Positions 24,301 to 36,255 are shown, counted from the first letter of the stretch. The stretch: 64,000 nt of DNA from Parietaria judaica (GCA_954871525.1 OX940864.1:21694001-21758000); one strand, 5' to 3'. Translations and numbers: made by a program. The notes: generated from the sequence alone by a model not told the origin.

Positions 24301-25043
24301 ATACTTAATGCACTTCTAGTAAGTGTGACACACACACTTAATCCAGAATAGGATTATCACTTAGTCACATTAATGACCTTATACGATTAATGGGCTCTCA
24401 CCCCAGTTAATCAGGTCACGGACATTTTAAGTTCATTTATTATGATTATTAATTCTTCCTCACATTGACTCGGTTGTGATAATAATAACATAATTGCATC
24501 CTTTATGAACTATGGAACAAACATTCTATTTTACTCTACCAGAAACTATAATAAGATTAACATAATAACTAACATCTTTTATTCAATGACTTTGGTCAAA
24601 ATCTTTTACATTAGGGAAAAGACAGCTTGTTTAAGGACACATGTCCAACAGAGGGACCATCCGTTCGTATGCGTGGAAGTGTTCGACAAAAGCAGGATCG
24701 CCTGGCATAATGTAGGGGCTTTGAGACTGTCAGGGACAGAGGGAAAGCGCATCGAGAGCATGGATTACGGTCAGAAGAATGGGTATCGTACATGGCGGAC
24801 GGGGTTCTTCATGGCTCCTTTCTGATCGAAGGCGTGCTCGAAAGCCTGCCTAAGAATGAAAGATCTGTTTCCTTCGACTTGCGAGACGAGGTGCTTCGCC
24901 TCGAGGCGGAGCGGACGGAGTCTCCAAGGGTAGAAGAGGGACCGGTAACTGTGCCGTGGTGGCAACAAGTATGGGAGTTGATACACGGAGGGTGCGTTCA
25001 TCGTGCCCATGATTACGTCGAGAACATCGCTTCCGTGTTTTGA
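21397..25043 (+). pseudogene. F-box protein pseudogene, interrupted by an LTR insertion
   Basis: F-box proteins are the substrate-recognition part of SCF ubiquitin ligases. The start reads SEHLPEELVFSKILTELPAKSLMGFKSVSK, a clear F-box, followed by NPATRKVRHLL and NDYKVVCLCLGK, typical of the F-box-associated region. The copy is dead in several ways. The expected ATG is GTG at 21397. In-frame stops are TGA at 21721-21723 and TAG at 21751-21753. An LTR insertion splits it at 21896-24650. A further frame change lies between about 24700 and 24770, after which EEWVSYMADGVLHGSF continues in another frame to a stop at 25041-25043. Across the insertion the two halves are in the same frame once one GAGGG duplicate is discounted. 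It sits wholly inside a MULE-type element. Confidence 0.85.
21896..24650. mobile_element. LTR-type insertion (probable solo LTR) in the F-box gene
   Basis: The insertion starts TGTTGGGAAG and ends TGTCCAACA, so it has the TG...CA ends of an LTR with short inverted termini. It is flanked by perfect 5-bp duplicates GAGGG at 21891-21895 and 24651-24655. No gag-pol coding sequence is found in its 2755 bp, so it is either an unusually long solo LTR or a non-autonomous element. Inside are a GA microsatellite (about 22405-22421) and four diverged copies of a phrase like GATCCAATGGTTAAGATTAA between 22560 and 23010. The orientation is uncertain: the right end read in reverse (TGTTGGACATGTGTCC) looks like a copia LTR start. 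Confidence 0.85.
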
Positions 25044-25124
25044 TGTTTCTTCTTTTTCTTTCTTTTAATTACGTAGCAATGTTTCCATGTTTCATGCACA
25101 TTTCTCCCGATTTTTAAATCTAAT

Positions 25125-25510
25125 TGCACCACCGACTTCGGTGGTTTGAATGAACAATACTTTTTATTTCGGTAATGAATATATTCGAGGTCGGATATTT
25201 TGGGATGATTAGATCTTCGAATTCGGGGATGAAAATATCCCTGAATTCGAACATAACGTATACAAAGTGTGTGATATCACCGACTTTGGCTATAATCGTC
25301 GAGGTCGGACATAGATATTGTTTCGACGATTACGATCGGAGTCGGTGACAATCGAAAAGTCGTCCTCTAGTTCAGACATTTAAAAAAAGGGAATAAATCA
25401 CCGAGCTCGGTAGGCTGGCCGAATTCGGGCATAAATCACCGAGCTCGGAGAAAATACCAGACCTCAGTAGGTTGGCGAGGTCGGAGAACGAGACAGGAAA
25501 AACTCGATCT
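25125..25510. repeat. Right array of CCGANNTCGG-like motifs
   Basis: Variants of CCGACTTCGG, CGAGGTCGG, GAATTCGGG and CACCGAGCTCGG recur at least ten times, and AAATCACCGAGCTCGG appears twice near the end. The array runs from the end of the F-box pseudogene to the inverted terminus of the MULE-type element. It mirrors the array on the left side. Confidence 0.65.
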
Positions 25511-25632
25511 CAGGGGTAAAATTGGAAGGAAACAGTGAACATCACTAGATTTCGAATTTTGGAACATTCATCACCAAGTTTCGAATTTCACACAAAGGTA
25601 TCGATAGATAATGAATTTTCCCTGTATTTATT

Positions 25633-27354
25633 TTTCATATTTTTTAAGGATATATAAATTATGGCAAAAATAGTCAAGTTTTGTATTAATTCTCTAATCT
25701 CTATCATAAACTTCACATTGCGACGTATGATCAGCTACATTTCCGCTCTTATTGACTAGTTTCACTTCTTTGAACTACATGGTAACATTACTGGCTTAAA
25801 GTGCCTTAATATGTGAATATTTTCGTTTTCGTAATATCCCTATTTTGTTTAGTAATAGCAGTATGCGCTTAAATTTTATATGTTTGATGCTATTAAATTT
25901 AGTTATTGACAATTATATTTCCAATTCTTTAATGAATAAGCATCTAGCTCTCCTTTAATTACAAATTAGTTTTGCGAATATTGTAAAACAATTGAAGAGT
26001 TCAATAAATTGATTAATTGTAACATACATGTCTCATAATATTAGAGATGTATAATCAAATTGATTAATATACTTTTAAATAAGTCATGTGATGTCACAAT
26101 ATTAGGAGTAAGCTACTAAACCCGATATCATAGTTGCCTTGCAATTTTGGAATTGACATATCGGAGATTGCAACCTCGATATCAAGTTGCTTACAATTTT
26201 GATTGAGTATCTACGATTGTTCAAAATCTTAACTTATTTTGTGTTTGGGTTTATTAAAAATTGAGGGACGGTCTAAAACAGACGTAGTGATTTTTCTTCA
26301 TAAACCGTTGATTCAAATCCAGGAGAGCTAGACGTGGCTGGTCCCGGGGCAGTATCATATGTTGGCTTTTGTCTTCGAAAAGCCCTAAAGGACGGTCATT
26401 TCCTAGAGAAGCTATCGGCCCCGGGGAATTTGTCTTCCGATAACTCCGAAAGACATTTGTGCTTCAAAGGGTCACCGGTTCCGAGAACTTTGTTCAAATA
26501 AGCTATAGCTCTGAAGGGTGTCTTGTGCCTCAAGGAGTAGTCTACTCCGACGACTTTATCTTCAAATAGCTTCATAATTCGTAGCCGTAAAATCAACTCA
26601 TCGATATGTCAATTTAATAAACTAATTAATTGTATGCAATTTTAATATATAATTCATTACATTAAAAAAAAAAAAAAAAAGTCAGACTCGACAAGTGTAG
26701 CAAATACATCGGCATGTAGACGTGGTGAGAAGCTAATGGCAGCATTATTGTCGCCACGTAAGTGTACGAGTCATTATCCAATCACAAGCTTACACGTCAC
26801 CACCCACCGACTCACTTCTCCTTGGAATACGCTGCACATACATATGATATTCTCTCTCCCACCCAGCTGTCATTTATTTATAAAAAAACCTAGCTAATTA
26901 TAATTATCGTAATTAATTGTTTACTTTATTTATTAATTATCCTTTTAAAACTGATCATCATATGAGTTATGTGAGTGTAATCCACAGAAGCAAGCAACTA
27001 TCATTATTTGATAATTATGTTGGCCTAAAGTGGTGTCAGTGTGCTGACTTTAGGCATGTTCAGAATCAAATATTATCATATTCTTCATCTGAAATCATAT
27101 AATAAACAGTCTTTTACCAAATTCACTTATATAATATGATACACCAACAACTTTTTGGTTTCCTTTATTTTCAAATAAGTTCAAACGCTTTGCAATTTGA
27201 ATTTTTGTATTTAAATAATAAATATCAGAAATTATTCACCTTCAGTAAGTCAATCAATTTTTTTTTCTTTCTAAAAAACGTAGTTTTTATACAATATTGC
27301 CGTCCGCGACCAATGCTTCCCCGCAAGGGCAGAAATTTTCTTACATTATAAAAA
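25633..27354. other. Intergenic with one small repeat
   Basis: No host gene. A diverged tandem repeat of about 64-68 bp occurs three times at 26384-26580. Its variants share CAAAGGGTCACCGGTTCCGA, GACTTTATCTTCAAATAGCT and similar text, and it gives a chance open frame on the minus strand. Poly-A lies near 26664. At 26690-26890 there is promoter-like text (repeated ACGTC and CACGT cores, then TATTTATAAAAAAACC), but no coding sequence follows it. Confidence 0.5.
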
Positions 27355-28010
27355 TCTCTAACCGACAAACGGTTAACCTGTTTATTTTTCACTATTTGGT
27401 ATCCTTAACCTAATTCCGGTTAGTCATGTGTTTAATCTTAACCTGTTTTTGAAATCGGTTAACCCGTTAACCTAATTTTCGGTTATCAAAATCTAATTAA
27501 CCTGTTTAATAACCTTAACCTGTTTTTTTATTAAAAAAAATATAGCATTCAACAGAGTTTATCGCAACGATCAAACATATTGGTCCAAATGAACAATAAT
27601 AATAAAACTTGAATAAATAATATGAAGCATATCAATAATAGATAATGAACAAGATCAAGCAGAGGTTTAGGCAAGGAAATAAATAGAGAAAGTCGAACAG
27701 GAGGAAAGAAGAAAAGGTAGGCGAGAAAAAGAAGGAGAAAGAAGTCGAAGAGGTTTTGACGGAAAGAGAGAAAATCCAACTTAATTTAATTTTAAAATAT
27801 TTAAATAAAAAAATTAATATTAAAACCGGTTACTAAAATAACCTGTTTTGAAAAATAAATAACCTGTAACCTTATCTTGTTTGAAACCGGATACGGTTAA
27901 CCTTAACCTGTTTTAAAAAAAAAAAAAAAATCGGTTACGGTTATTTTAAACCGGATAATTTTCGGTTACGGTTTTAAAATTCGGTTACCGGTTATTTTGC
28001 ACACTCCTAC
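27355..28010. mobile_element. Degenerate hAT-like element rich in GGTTAACC motifs
   Basis: Variants of CGGTTAACCTGTT and AACCGGTTAC recur throughout in both orientations. The right edge ends CGGTTATTTTGCACACTCCTA near 28009, which reads in reverse as TAGGAGTGTGCA, a typical start for plant hAT elements. The left end is too decayed to place. The minus-strand frame at 27549-27779 is low-complexity sequence within it. Confidence 0.5.
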
Positions 28011-28289
28011 TGCTAATACATGTGAAACCGAAAAATACTTGTTCCGAATTTATTGATTTTCGAGTAAAATCCTTAACTAACAAAATCGAAACCGGGATGA
28101 GTAAATCATCCTAAATATTTTTATGTTTGAATAAAATAAAATGATAAGAGCTATTTAATCTAGATATGGCAGTGAAATCAGAGAGATAGATTTCGGAATT
28201 CGCGTATTTAAAAGATATAATAATAATTATTATAAAGATAGATATTGATTCAAATGGAGAGTTAATAAAATAAAAGGAAAGAGCGAAGA

Positions 28290-29075
28290 TTGGGCAGAAG
28301 CAAAGCCGTTAGAAAAATACACAGAAAACGACACAAACAAACAGAGAATGTTGAATGCCATTACACTATTGCTTTGCTTACGAACCTGACCTCTTCCTCT
28401 TCCTCTTCTCCAATGGCGATCCCACGCGCAGGCTCCTCAGAACACACGCGCTTTCTCGCCCATTCGCTTCATCCCATCTCCAGACCTCGATTCTCTTAAT
28501 TTATCTCAATTTTTATTGGGAATCGAGACGACGATCCTCGAAGCCGTCTCTCGAGGATTATTTATTCGCAATACCCAGGTGATTTTCTCGTCTTTTGATC
28601 GTCGATCTTGTGTTTGTGTGTGTGTGTGTGTGTGTAAAGCCTGAATTTGAGTTCTCTGATCTTGCCTTCTACTTCAATTAAATATGATTTCATTCTCTTT
28701 CTTACTTTTCGATCGCTTCTTCATCAGCTTTCGAACAGAAAGTCGATTTTGCTTCACTGCTAAGCTGAAACTCCTTCTTTTAAGCTAATTGGGCTGAGCT
28801 TTTAGCTGGCATATTCCACAAATCCTGCAAGTTGGGCAATTTTATTTTGTGTTCTTCCATGTGAAGCAATACCCATTAAGAATTCGATTTCGATCCTTAG
28901 CTTCGCTGCGTTAGCGATCTAGGCGGTACCGCGACTTTTTCGGTTGTTCATTACATTTGAAAAAGTATTGTCTTTGATATGTTGGTTGGTTTATTGTCTG
29001 GTTGGCCTCTGCAATGGAATTGAAAGGTGGTTCTTGAATCTTTGCAGGGCGGAAGAGTGACGGGATTTTCGAGCG
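28290..29075 (+). other. Spliced 5' leader of the SUN-domain gene
   Basis: A pyrimidine-rich leader exon ends at 28578 (ATACCCAG followed by GTGATT), and the next exon begins at 29048 after TTTGCAG, 28 bp before the ATG at 29076. The intervening intron carries a TG microsatellite at about 28611-28636. Introns in the 5' leader are common in plant housekeeping genes. Inferred from splice motifs. Confidence 0.55.
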
Positions 29076-31537
29076 ATGCAGAGATCGCGGAAGGCACTTC
29101 TGAATAGAAGAGCCGGAGAGAAAACATGTATCTCGGGAAGGCATCGCTTGTATAAAGTCTCTCTGTCTTTGGTTTTTGTTTTGTGGGGTCTTCTCTTCCT
29201 CCTTAGCTTGTGGATTAGCCATGGCAACGGTCACGAAGGTAAGCTTAAAACTCCCCTTTTTAGAACATCGATGAAGCGTTTTTTTTTTCGGATTCAAGCC
29301 ATGGATTCCAAGCTTTATATGAGATTGGTAGCAACGCTTTCAGCCAAATTATGGGGCCCTATAATGAGAAAATTATCACAAGTTCGTATCTAATTGCTTT
29401 TTCTTTTGCCTGTGTTGTTCTTTTTTCTTCAGATTCGGGCAAACCCGGTGGAATTTCCATTCCGATATCGACTTGGGAAGAATCTAAATTGAAATGTGGA
29501 GTGCATTCCGATTCCGTCATCTTTCATACAACTAGGAACACCGATACGGTTCATTCTTCCGAGGCTTCACACATAATTGATGCTACGTCAAATACATTGA
29601 TCGAAGTAAAAGATTGTCAAGGGTGTAAAGATCACGTGTTAGTAGAAGAGAGCTCAAAAGAAAAATCAGCCACTGTACAAAAACCAGAGGTGGAGAAATC
29701 CGAGAAGAGCACGAAGCTTGAACCCGAGATCCAGAAGACGGACCGTGTGCCCCTTGGTCTTGATGAATTCAAGAGCAGAACATATAATGGGAAAAGCAAA
29801 TCCGGAAACGACAGTCCTTTGGGTATAAAGCACCGAATGGAGCCGGGGGGAAAAGAGTACAATTATGCTTCAGCCTCAAAAGGAGCTAAAGTTTTGGCCT
29901 TCAACAAAGAAGCGAAGGGCGCTTCGAATGTCCTTGGGAGAGACAAAGACAAGTATCTTCGCAATCCTTGTTCCGCTGAAGAAAAATTTGTGATCATAGA
30001 GCTTTCAGAAGAAACCCTAGTTGATGCGATCGAGATAGCCAATTTTGAGCATTATTCTTCGAATCTAAAGGTTTTTGAACTCCTCGGAAGTTTCGTTTAT
30101 CCAACCGATGATTGGGTCAGTCTTGGAAATATTACTGCTGCCAATATTAAAGTGGCACAGACATTTCTACTTTCCGAGCCCAAATGGGTTCGGTATTTAA
30201 AGCTGAACCTTCTCAGCCACTATGGTTCAGAATTCTATTGTACATTGAGCACTGTAGAGGTATACGGAGTGGACGCCGTTGAGCGAATGCTTGAAGATCT
30301 GATTTCCGTTGAAAAGAGCGCGCCCGTATCCGTCGCTGAGCCGAAAACCGTGGATGAGAAAACAGGTTCCTCCGAGCCAGATCCTCTTGAGATGACTGAA
30401 CTTGATCTAGATATAGCTAAGGAAACGGTATCGAAGCCTGAGACTGGACTCTCCAATCTGAACGCTGAAATGATGAAAAGAGACGTTCCTGATCCTGTTG
30501 AGGAAATACGTCATCAGCAAGTAGGAAGAGTGCCGGGAGACACGGCTCTCAAAATCCTAGTGCAGAAAGTCCGTTCCTTGGACATTAACTTATCTGTTCT
30601 GGAGCGGTACCTCGAGGAACTGACTTCCAGATACGGTAATATATTCAAAGAAATCGACAAAGATATTGGAGATAAAGATAAGCTTGTTGAGAAGATCAGG
30701 ACAGAGATATACGATCTCCTCGGAAACCAGAGAGTTATGGTACGTCGAGCACTTGCCTCATAGAATTTTTGACTTCTTTTCTTCGTTTTGTCATGAGAAG
30801 TGCTCTTGCTAACCACGGTACTCTTGTCATACAGGCTAAAAATGTCGACGATCTCGTTTCTTGGAAGTCCTTTGCCTCGTTGCAAATGGATAGTTTGCTT
30901 AGAGATAATGCCTTTCTCAGGTGAGAAATCAATTTTTTAGATTTTAATGTGTTGAAATTTGGGATTTAGATATTTTCATTAATCGTAAAAATCCTTAACT
31001 AATCCACATTATACAAGAGTATATCTAAGCATAAACATAACAATAATTAATTAATTAGGAATTAGCACTAAAATAAACTTATGTAATCAAAACTATATTT
31101 CAATTGAATGTTCATGCCATTCTCGTCAGTCGGGGAAAACATATTTTTCAACAGTAATGCGTGAAATTCATTCTTTTTCCATAGATTTGATTGAATTCTT
31201 GCCCTAAAAGTGATAAGTTCTACACAAATTATGTTTAAAAAGAGTGCGTTTTTTTACATTAAGATATGCTATTTCTAATGAATGACTGATGTGGAATCGC
31301 AGGCAAGAGGTTGAGAAAGTGCGAGAGAACCAGACTTCGATAGACAATAAGAATGTGAATATATTTTTGGTGTGTTTAATATTTGCGACGTTGGCAATAG
31401 TGAGGCTCTTCGTAGATACGGCGGGTAGTTTGTATAGCAGATCGAGCGAGAATTCCGGGAAATTTTGTCGGACGAGTTCTTCCTGGATTTTCTTAGTTTT
31501 GATCTGTGTCCTTACATTCTTTATACTGTCATTATGA
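29076..31537 (+). CDS. Mid-SUN-domain membrane protein (plant SUN3/SUN4 type)
   Basis: SUN proteins sit in the nuclear envelope or ER membrane and join LINC-type complexes. Plant mid-SUN proteins carry the SUN domain centrally between an N-terminal and C-terminal membrane segments. Four coding exons join in frame: 29076-29238, 29433-30739, 30835-30920 and 31303-31537, giving 596 aa. A membrane segment lies at about 28-48 and an acidic, low-complexity linker at about 60-190. The SUN domain is at about 195-335 with [20 protein letters not shown] and [17 protein letters not shown] coiled-coil region covers about 430-530 and membrane segments lie at about 537-557 and 578-596. This order matches mid-SUN proteins rather than C-terminal SUN1/2. 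The gene is intact. Which of the plant mid-SUN paralogues it is cannot be decided by eye. Confidence 0.92.
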
Positions 31538-32443
31538 TTTATTTATAGTTTTTGGCTGAGAAAAGAAGAAGAAAGCAAAGATAAATGATTGCTTAATACA
31601 CAAGTTTCAGTTTCATGGCATCTTTTTTAGTCCATACGAAAAACATCGACCATAGTTTCAAAACCATGTAAAACATGAACTTATAGTTAGAATTTTTGAC
31701 AAAACTAGATCCGTATATATCATTCGGTAGCAGTATTCAATTAGCACAATAAACTTCTACTTATATGACACTCGCCGAGTTCACTAATTTCGAATTTATA
31801 TCATCATCATTTTCTTATTGGGTTAATTTAATGATTATGTTATTGAAATTTATAAAATATATTTATTAATCTTTATATTGATTATCGAAACTTCACTCAT
31901 TTTTTATATCTATTCCAATATTATCGCAAATAGAGTATTCGATTTTCTATTTAACAATACCAAAATACGTTCGGTCTATTATTTTCAAAATACCGCATTG
32001 AAGACCCAATTGTTCCCTCTACTTCTATTACAGACCAAATTTCAACGTTGGTCGACTTCTGCCGAAAATGAAAAGTGGAAAGCCCAAGCAAAGAAAGATT
32101 CATTTTAACAATGTATTGAACTCATTTTATTTTCGTGATGATATTTGAGAAGTCTTTGTGATAAGAAAAACTCTTAGAATACAACAGGAAGAGCCTCGTT
32201 ACTGCTTTATTTAGCCAAATTCTAAACGGACCTCGGGCGAGTCGCGAATTAGGTCGCCTCTTTACGGACTTCCACGTAAAAGCAGTGGAATGGTCCCACC
32301 GTCATCAATATAAAACAGGTAAAAATCATATGTCTCAATCTCCCTTGCGCTCGAGGAAGATCTCTAAACTCCAACCCCCTCACTTGTGTATCTTTCATCG
32401 AACAATCTCGGACATCGTGTATAAAATACGTGACTGGAAATGT
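31538..32443. other. Intergenic, no gene seen
   Basis: 3' flank of the SUN gene and AT-rich DNA up to the hAT target duplication at 32444. Nothing recognised. Confidence 0.5.
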
Positions 32444-32451
32444 GAGAATGT

Positions 32452-35400
32452 TAAGGTGAACAAATGAAACCGAAAACCGACTAAACCGATACCGCATAAA
32501 CCGCAACCGCTATTAAAGCGGTTTAAACCGAATGTACCGGAAAAAAAACCGAATACTCGAATAGAATAAAATAGGGTCTTCGGTTTTACCCGGTTTTACC
32601 GATTTAATTAAATATGCTATTATATTTAATTATTTTATACTTACCGTTACCTTATCTACCGTCATTTGGACCATACTTTATCTTACCTCTCTGTCAAACA
32701 TACTTATAACAAGTCACCACCATGCTTATCACCATAACTACACTATAGCTATAATTTCATTTTTACTATCAGCTTTTTCACCTATACTCGTCAGTACTCT
32801 CTCTTTCAATTTCATTTCCATCTCAACACACCACACCACACCACACCATGGCTCCAACTTCCTGATTTCAACTATGAGTTCTTAGTCGCACTCTGTTCTT
32901 CGTTTCACACCCTTACTCTAGCTATTTGAGTTAGGGAGTTTGTGTTTCCATCAGGTATGATTCTTTCAGCCATGCAATGTTATCTTGAGAGATTTTTAGA
33001 ATGTTTTTTAATGTGTTGTTTTATGTTTCATGATGCATGCAGATCTACTCTTCTCCTTCAGCGCATCTTCTTCTAAGTTCGATCAAACATTTCTACAGCT
33101 ACTGCATTACCACAGGTTCGATCTTTATTTATAATTTTTGGGTTTCTTTTTTTTTTCTTCCAACTATTCTATACTGTAATGTTTTAGAATCTCGCTTACT
33201 TAATTTATTTTTGAGAAGTGTTTATGTGATGTGCTTAGGTTCAATCTTTATTTTTTAGTTTCTTTCTTTACTATTCTATACTGTAAATTTTTGAACCTTG
33301 CTTACTTAATTTGTTGTTAGGATGTGTTCATTTGATGTGTTTATTTGAGTGTTTTTATTTATTTATTTATATTTAGGCTTTCAGTTTTAGGATGTTTTCA
33401 TGGAATGTGTTCATTTGAATAAGACTTTTTTTTTCTTATCTCTCGGTGTTTCTTTGTTGATGTTTTCTGTGTTATTGTTTTAGGTTTTTCTTTGTATTTT
33501 CGCATCTCTCAATGTTTCTTTGTTGATGTTTTCCTTTGTTATTGTTTTAGGATTTTCTTTGATGTCTGAAAGCAAAGATAATTTGATAACCTCATTTATG
33601 ACGACTCTCCCTAGTCAAACTCCAATTCTTGAGCTTACTCATCAAATGGAGGTGGAGAATGGATCTCCAGATGGTGGTGTAGTTCAAGAAGAAGAAGAAG
33701 AAAAGCAGAAACGAGTTAATGCTTCTCAGGTGTGGGATCACTTCAAAAAGATGCCTGGTGGTAAACGTGCTATGTGTAATTACTGCAGTAACACTTACGC
33801 ATGCGATCCTAGGAAGAATGGAACATCAGCAGTTCGTGCTCATATGAAAGTGTATAGAAAGAGTCCACTTGCAGATGTCATGAAGAAGCAGAAAACGTTG
33901 GCATTTAGCTACAAGCCAGGGCAGTCGCAGAAGGCGTTACAAGCAGTGCATTGGAGCAAGGACGGATTTCGAAATGCATTGGTTCGTTATACTGTACTTG
34001 ATGAGCTTCCTTTCAAGCATGTTGATGGAGAGGGGTTCAAAGAGTATTCAAAGTACATGAACTCGAAGTTTTTCCCGATTTCTCGAATTACAATTGCGAG
34101 GGATGTTATGAAGATGTTCGTTGTTGAGAAGAAAAAACTCCGAAATGATATGAATGGCCATCGCATAAGTATCACTACAGATACTTGGACTTCAATTCAA
34201 AACATCAATTACATGTGTGTCACAGCGCATTGGATTGATGCTAACTGGAAGCTTCAGAAGAGAATCATTGGATTTTTTTCAAGTGCCAAACCATACAGGA
34301 GAGACCATCGCAAAAGAATTGATGAACTGCTTTAACGATTGGGGCATTACAAAGATTCAAACAGTGACTATGGATAATGCCACATCCAATACCACCGCTA
34401 TAGAAAAGCTGAAAAAGAAGTTGAAAGAGAAGAATGGTAGTCTTGTTTTGGATGGTATGTTTCTCCACATGAGGTGCATCTGTCACATTGTTAATCGGAT
34501 CGTTGGAGATGGCTTAATAGAGTTGGGAGATTCTGTTCCAGCTATTCGTAATGCTGTACGATACGTTAGATCTTCTCCTGCACGTCTGAAACGGTTCAAG
34601 GAGTTTGTCGAAGCAGAGGAAATCAACTCAAAGGCGCTTTTGTGCTTGGACGTGGCCACTAGGTGGAACTCAACGTATCTTATGTTGGATGCTGCCTCGA
34701 AGTTTCGAAGGGCCTTTGATCGACTAGATGAAGAGGATTTCAATTACAAAAGTCATTTCGCGGACATACATACTGAAGGTCCACCCCGTGACATAGATTG
34801 GGATAATGCTGCAGTGTTTGTGAAGTTTCTGAAGACTTTTTATGAACTCACTGTAAGGCTTAGTGGCAGTACTTATGCCACATCAAACCTTTGTTTCTCT
34901 GAAATCTGTGAAGTGAAAGGAAAGCTTGTGGATGTCGCAAGCAACAGCTGGAATCTGATGTCAAAAACAGCCGTCGAGAAAATGAGAAAGAAGTTTGAGA
35001 AGTACTGGGGAGATCTGGGAAAAATAAACCCTGTTGTATTCCTTGGAGTGGCTCTTGATCCGAGATACAAGATAACATATATTCGTCACTGTCTTGCTCT
35101 GATGTACGATAGAGAATCGGCCATCAAGACTGCAAATGATGTTGAGCTACTGTTGTATAAGCTACTCAAGGAATATGAGGTACCGTCAGCTCCTCAACCA
35201 ACCCGCTCTCAAAGTGAAGTTCCTCGCAACAATGATCCTACAACACGTGTACTTCTTACCTCATTTATGAATATGAAGCAAGTTGCTCAGGACTCGGTGT
35301 CTAAGAATGACGTGGATCGCTATTTAGCTGAAGACGGAGAGAATCCAATGGCTGCTAATTTTGATATCCTTGTGTGGTGGCATGCGAATAGTGGGAAATA

Positions 35401-36247
35401 TAGTGTGCTCTCAAGGATCGCCAAAGATATTTTAGCGGTTCCAGTCTCAACGGTGTCTTCCGAATCTGCATTTTCCACTGGTGGTCGCGTACTTAACCCT
35501 TTTAGGAGCTCTCTAACTCCTAAGACTGTTGAGGCATTGGTCTGTCTTAAAAGTTGGTTGAGCTCAATTCTAAACACTGGCAGCGCAACGACAGTTCAAA
35601 GTGATTATGTGCATGAGATTGAGACTTTCATGGATTCTCTTCAAGCCGAAGATTCAGGTAACACTATTTTTTTTTTTTCAATACAATAGATGATATTATA
35701 TGCAGTTGGTTCCTGTTTGAAAATATATATTTTTTTCTTCATAGTAGATGATATAATTATAGGTGGCAATGGGAATGGCCAAGCGCAGGATGGCGAAGTT
35801 ATGCCTGATGTCTGAAACAAGCGATTATGAAGCTACACTTTTGGGTTATGACAATTAGAATTGTCTAATGCATAAGACATATAGAATTGTCTTTTTGAAT
35901 AATGACTAATATAATCTAGACTCTGTAATATTAGTACTAGTACTATGTTTATGTTTACGTGTAATATTGTGTAATATTAGTACTATGTTTATGTGTAATA
36001 TTGTGTAATATTAGTATTTAGTACTAATGTGGAATATTAGTAATCTATATATGTAGATAAGTATATTAAAAGCAGTAAATGTGGTAAAAAAAAAACCAAA
36101 TACCGTAACCGAATACCGATTATACGGTAAATGCGGTTTTTACCTTTTAAAATAGAGTATTCGGTTTTCATTTTAAAAATACCGAAATGTGGTCTTCGGT
36201 CTATTATTTGTCATAAACCGCACCGAAGACCCGTATGTTCACCCCTA
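32452..36247 (+). mobile_element. hAT transposon with exact 8-bp target duplication
   Basis: The element is flanked by perfect 8-bp duplicates GAGAATGT (32444-32451 and 36248-36255), the size made by hAT transposases. The left end begins TAAGGTGAACA and the right end, read in reverse, begins TAGGGGTGAACA: short imperfect inverted repeats. Subterminal zones (about 32460-32620 and 36085-36240) are dense in AACCG and CGGTTT motifs, the probable transposase-binding sites. The interior carries one transposase gene, making this a near-complete 3796-bp member. The clean duplication argues for fairly recent insertion. Confidence 0.95.
33562..35815 (+). pseudogene. hAT transposase (RICESLEEPER type), frameshifted
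   Basis: Transposase that excises and reinserts hAT elements. The ATG at 33562 begins 11 bp after a TTTTAG splice acceptor. A BED zinc finger (CNYC ... HMKVY, about residues 67-95) is followed by the RNase-H-like core with TTDTWTS and VTMDNATSN and the C-terminal hAT dimerisation region (PVSTVSSESAFSTGGR). Relative to relatives known to me, the fourth zinc ligand (expected Cys) appears to be Tyr. At 34273-34279 a run of seven T shifts the frame: upstream is read in frame 1 and downstream in frame 2, overlapping at 34217-34335. A last small exon (35763-35815, after donor GTAACA at 35658) finishes the protein. The broken frame suggests a dead copy unless slippage occurs. Confidence 0.88.
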
Positions 36248-36255
36248 GAGAATGT

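Larger units (their letters stand above)
20078..25623. mobile_element. MULE-type element carrying an F-box gene
   Basis: The left terminus (20078-20200) and right terminus (25505-25623) are inverted copies about 120 bp long and roughly four-fifths identical. Shared blocks in order are TCATTATCTA, GTGAAATTCGAAA, GATGAATGTTC, AAATCTAGTGATGTTCAC and CTGAGATCGAG. The flanks GTATATATG (20069-20077) and GTATTTATT (25624-25632) match at 7 of 9 positions, as a decayed 9-bp Mutator-type duplication would. Between the ends lie motif arrays, an F-box pseudogene and, inside that, a 2.75-kb LTR insertion. No transposase is present. Without the LTR insertion the element would be about 2.8 kb. Confidence 0.75.

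Noticed and set aside
26690..26920. Promoter-like stretch suggesting a hidden gene
   Set aside because: ACGT cores and a TATA-like string are present, but no coding or RNA gene follows that I can support.
27549..27779. Hydrophobic 76-aa minus-strand frame
   Set aside because: Lies inside degenerate hAT-like repeats and reflects purine-rich DNA on the other strand.
28290..28582. Small frames (69 and 75 aa) in the SUN gene leader as separate genes
   Set aside because: They lie in the pyrimidine-rich leader exon and its intron border; best read as 5' UTR with upstream open frames.
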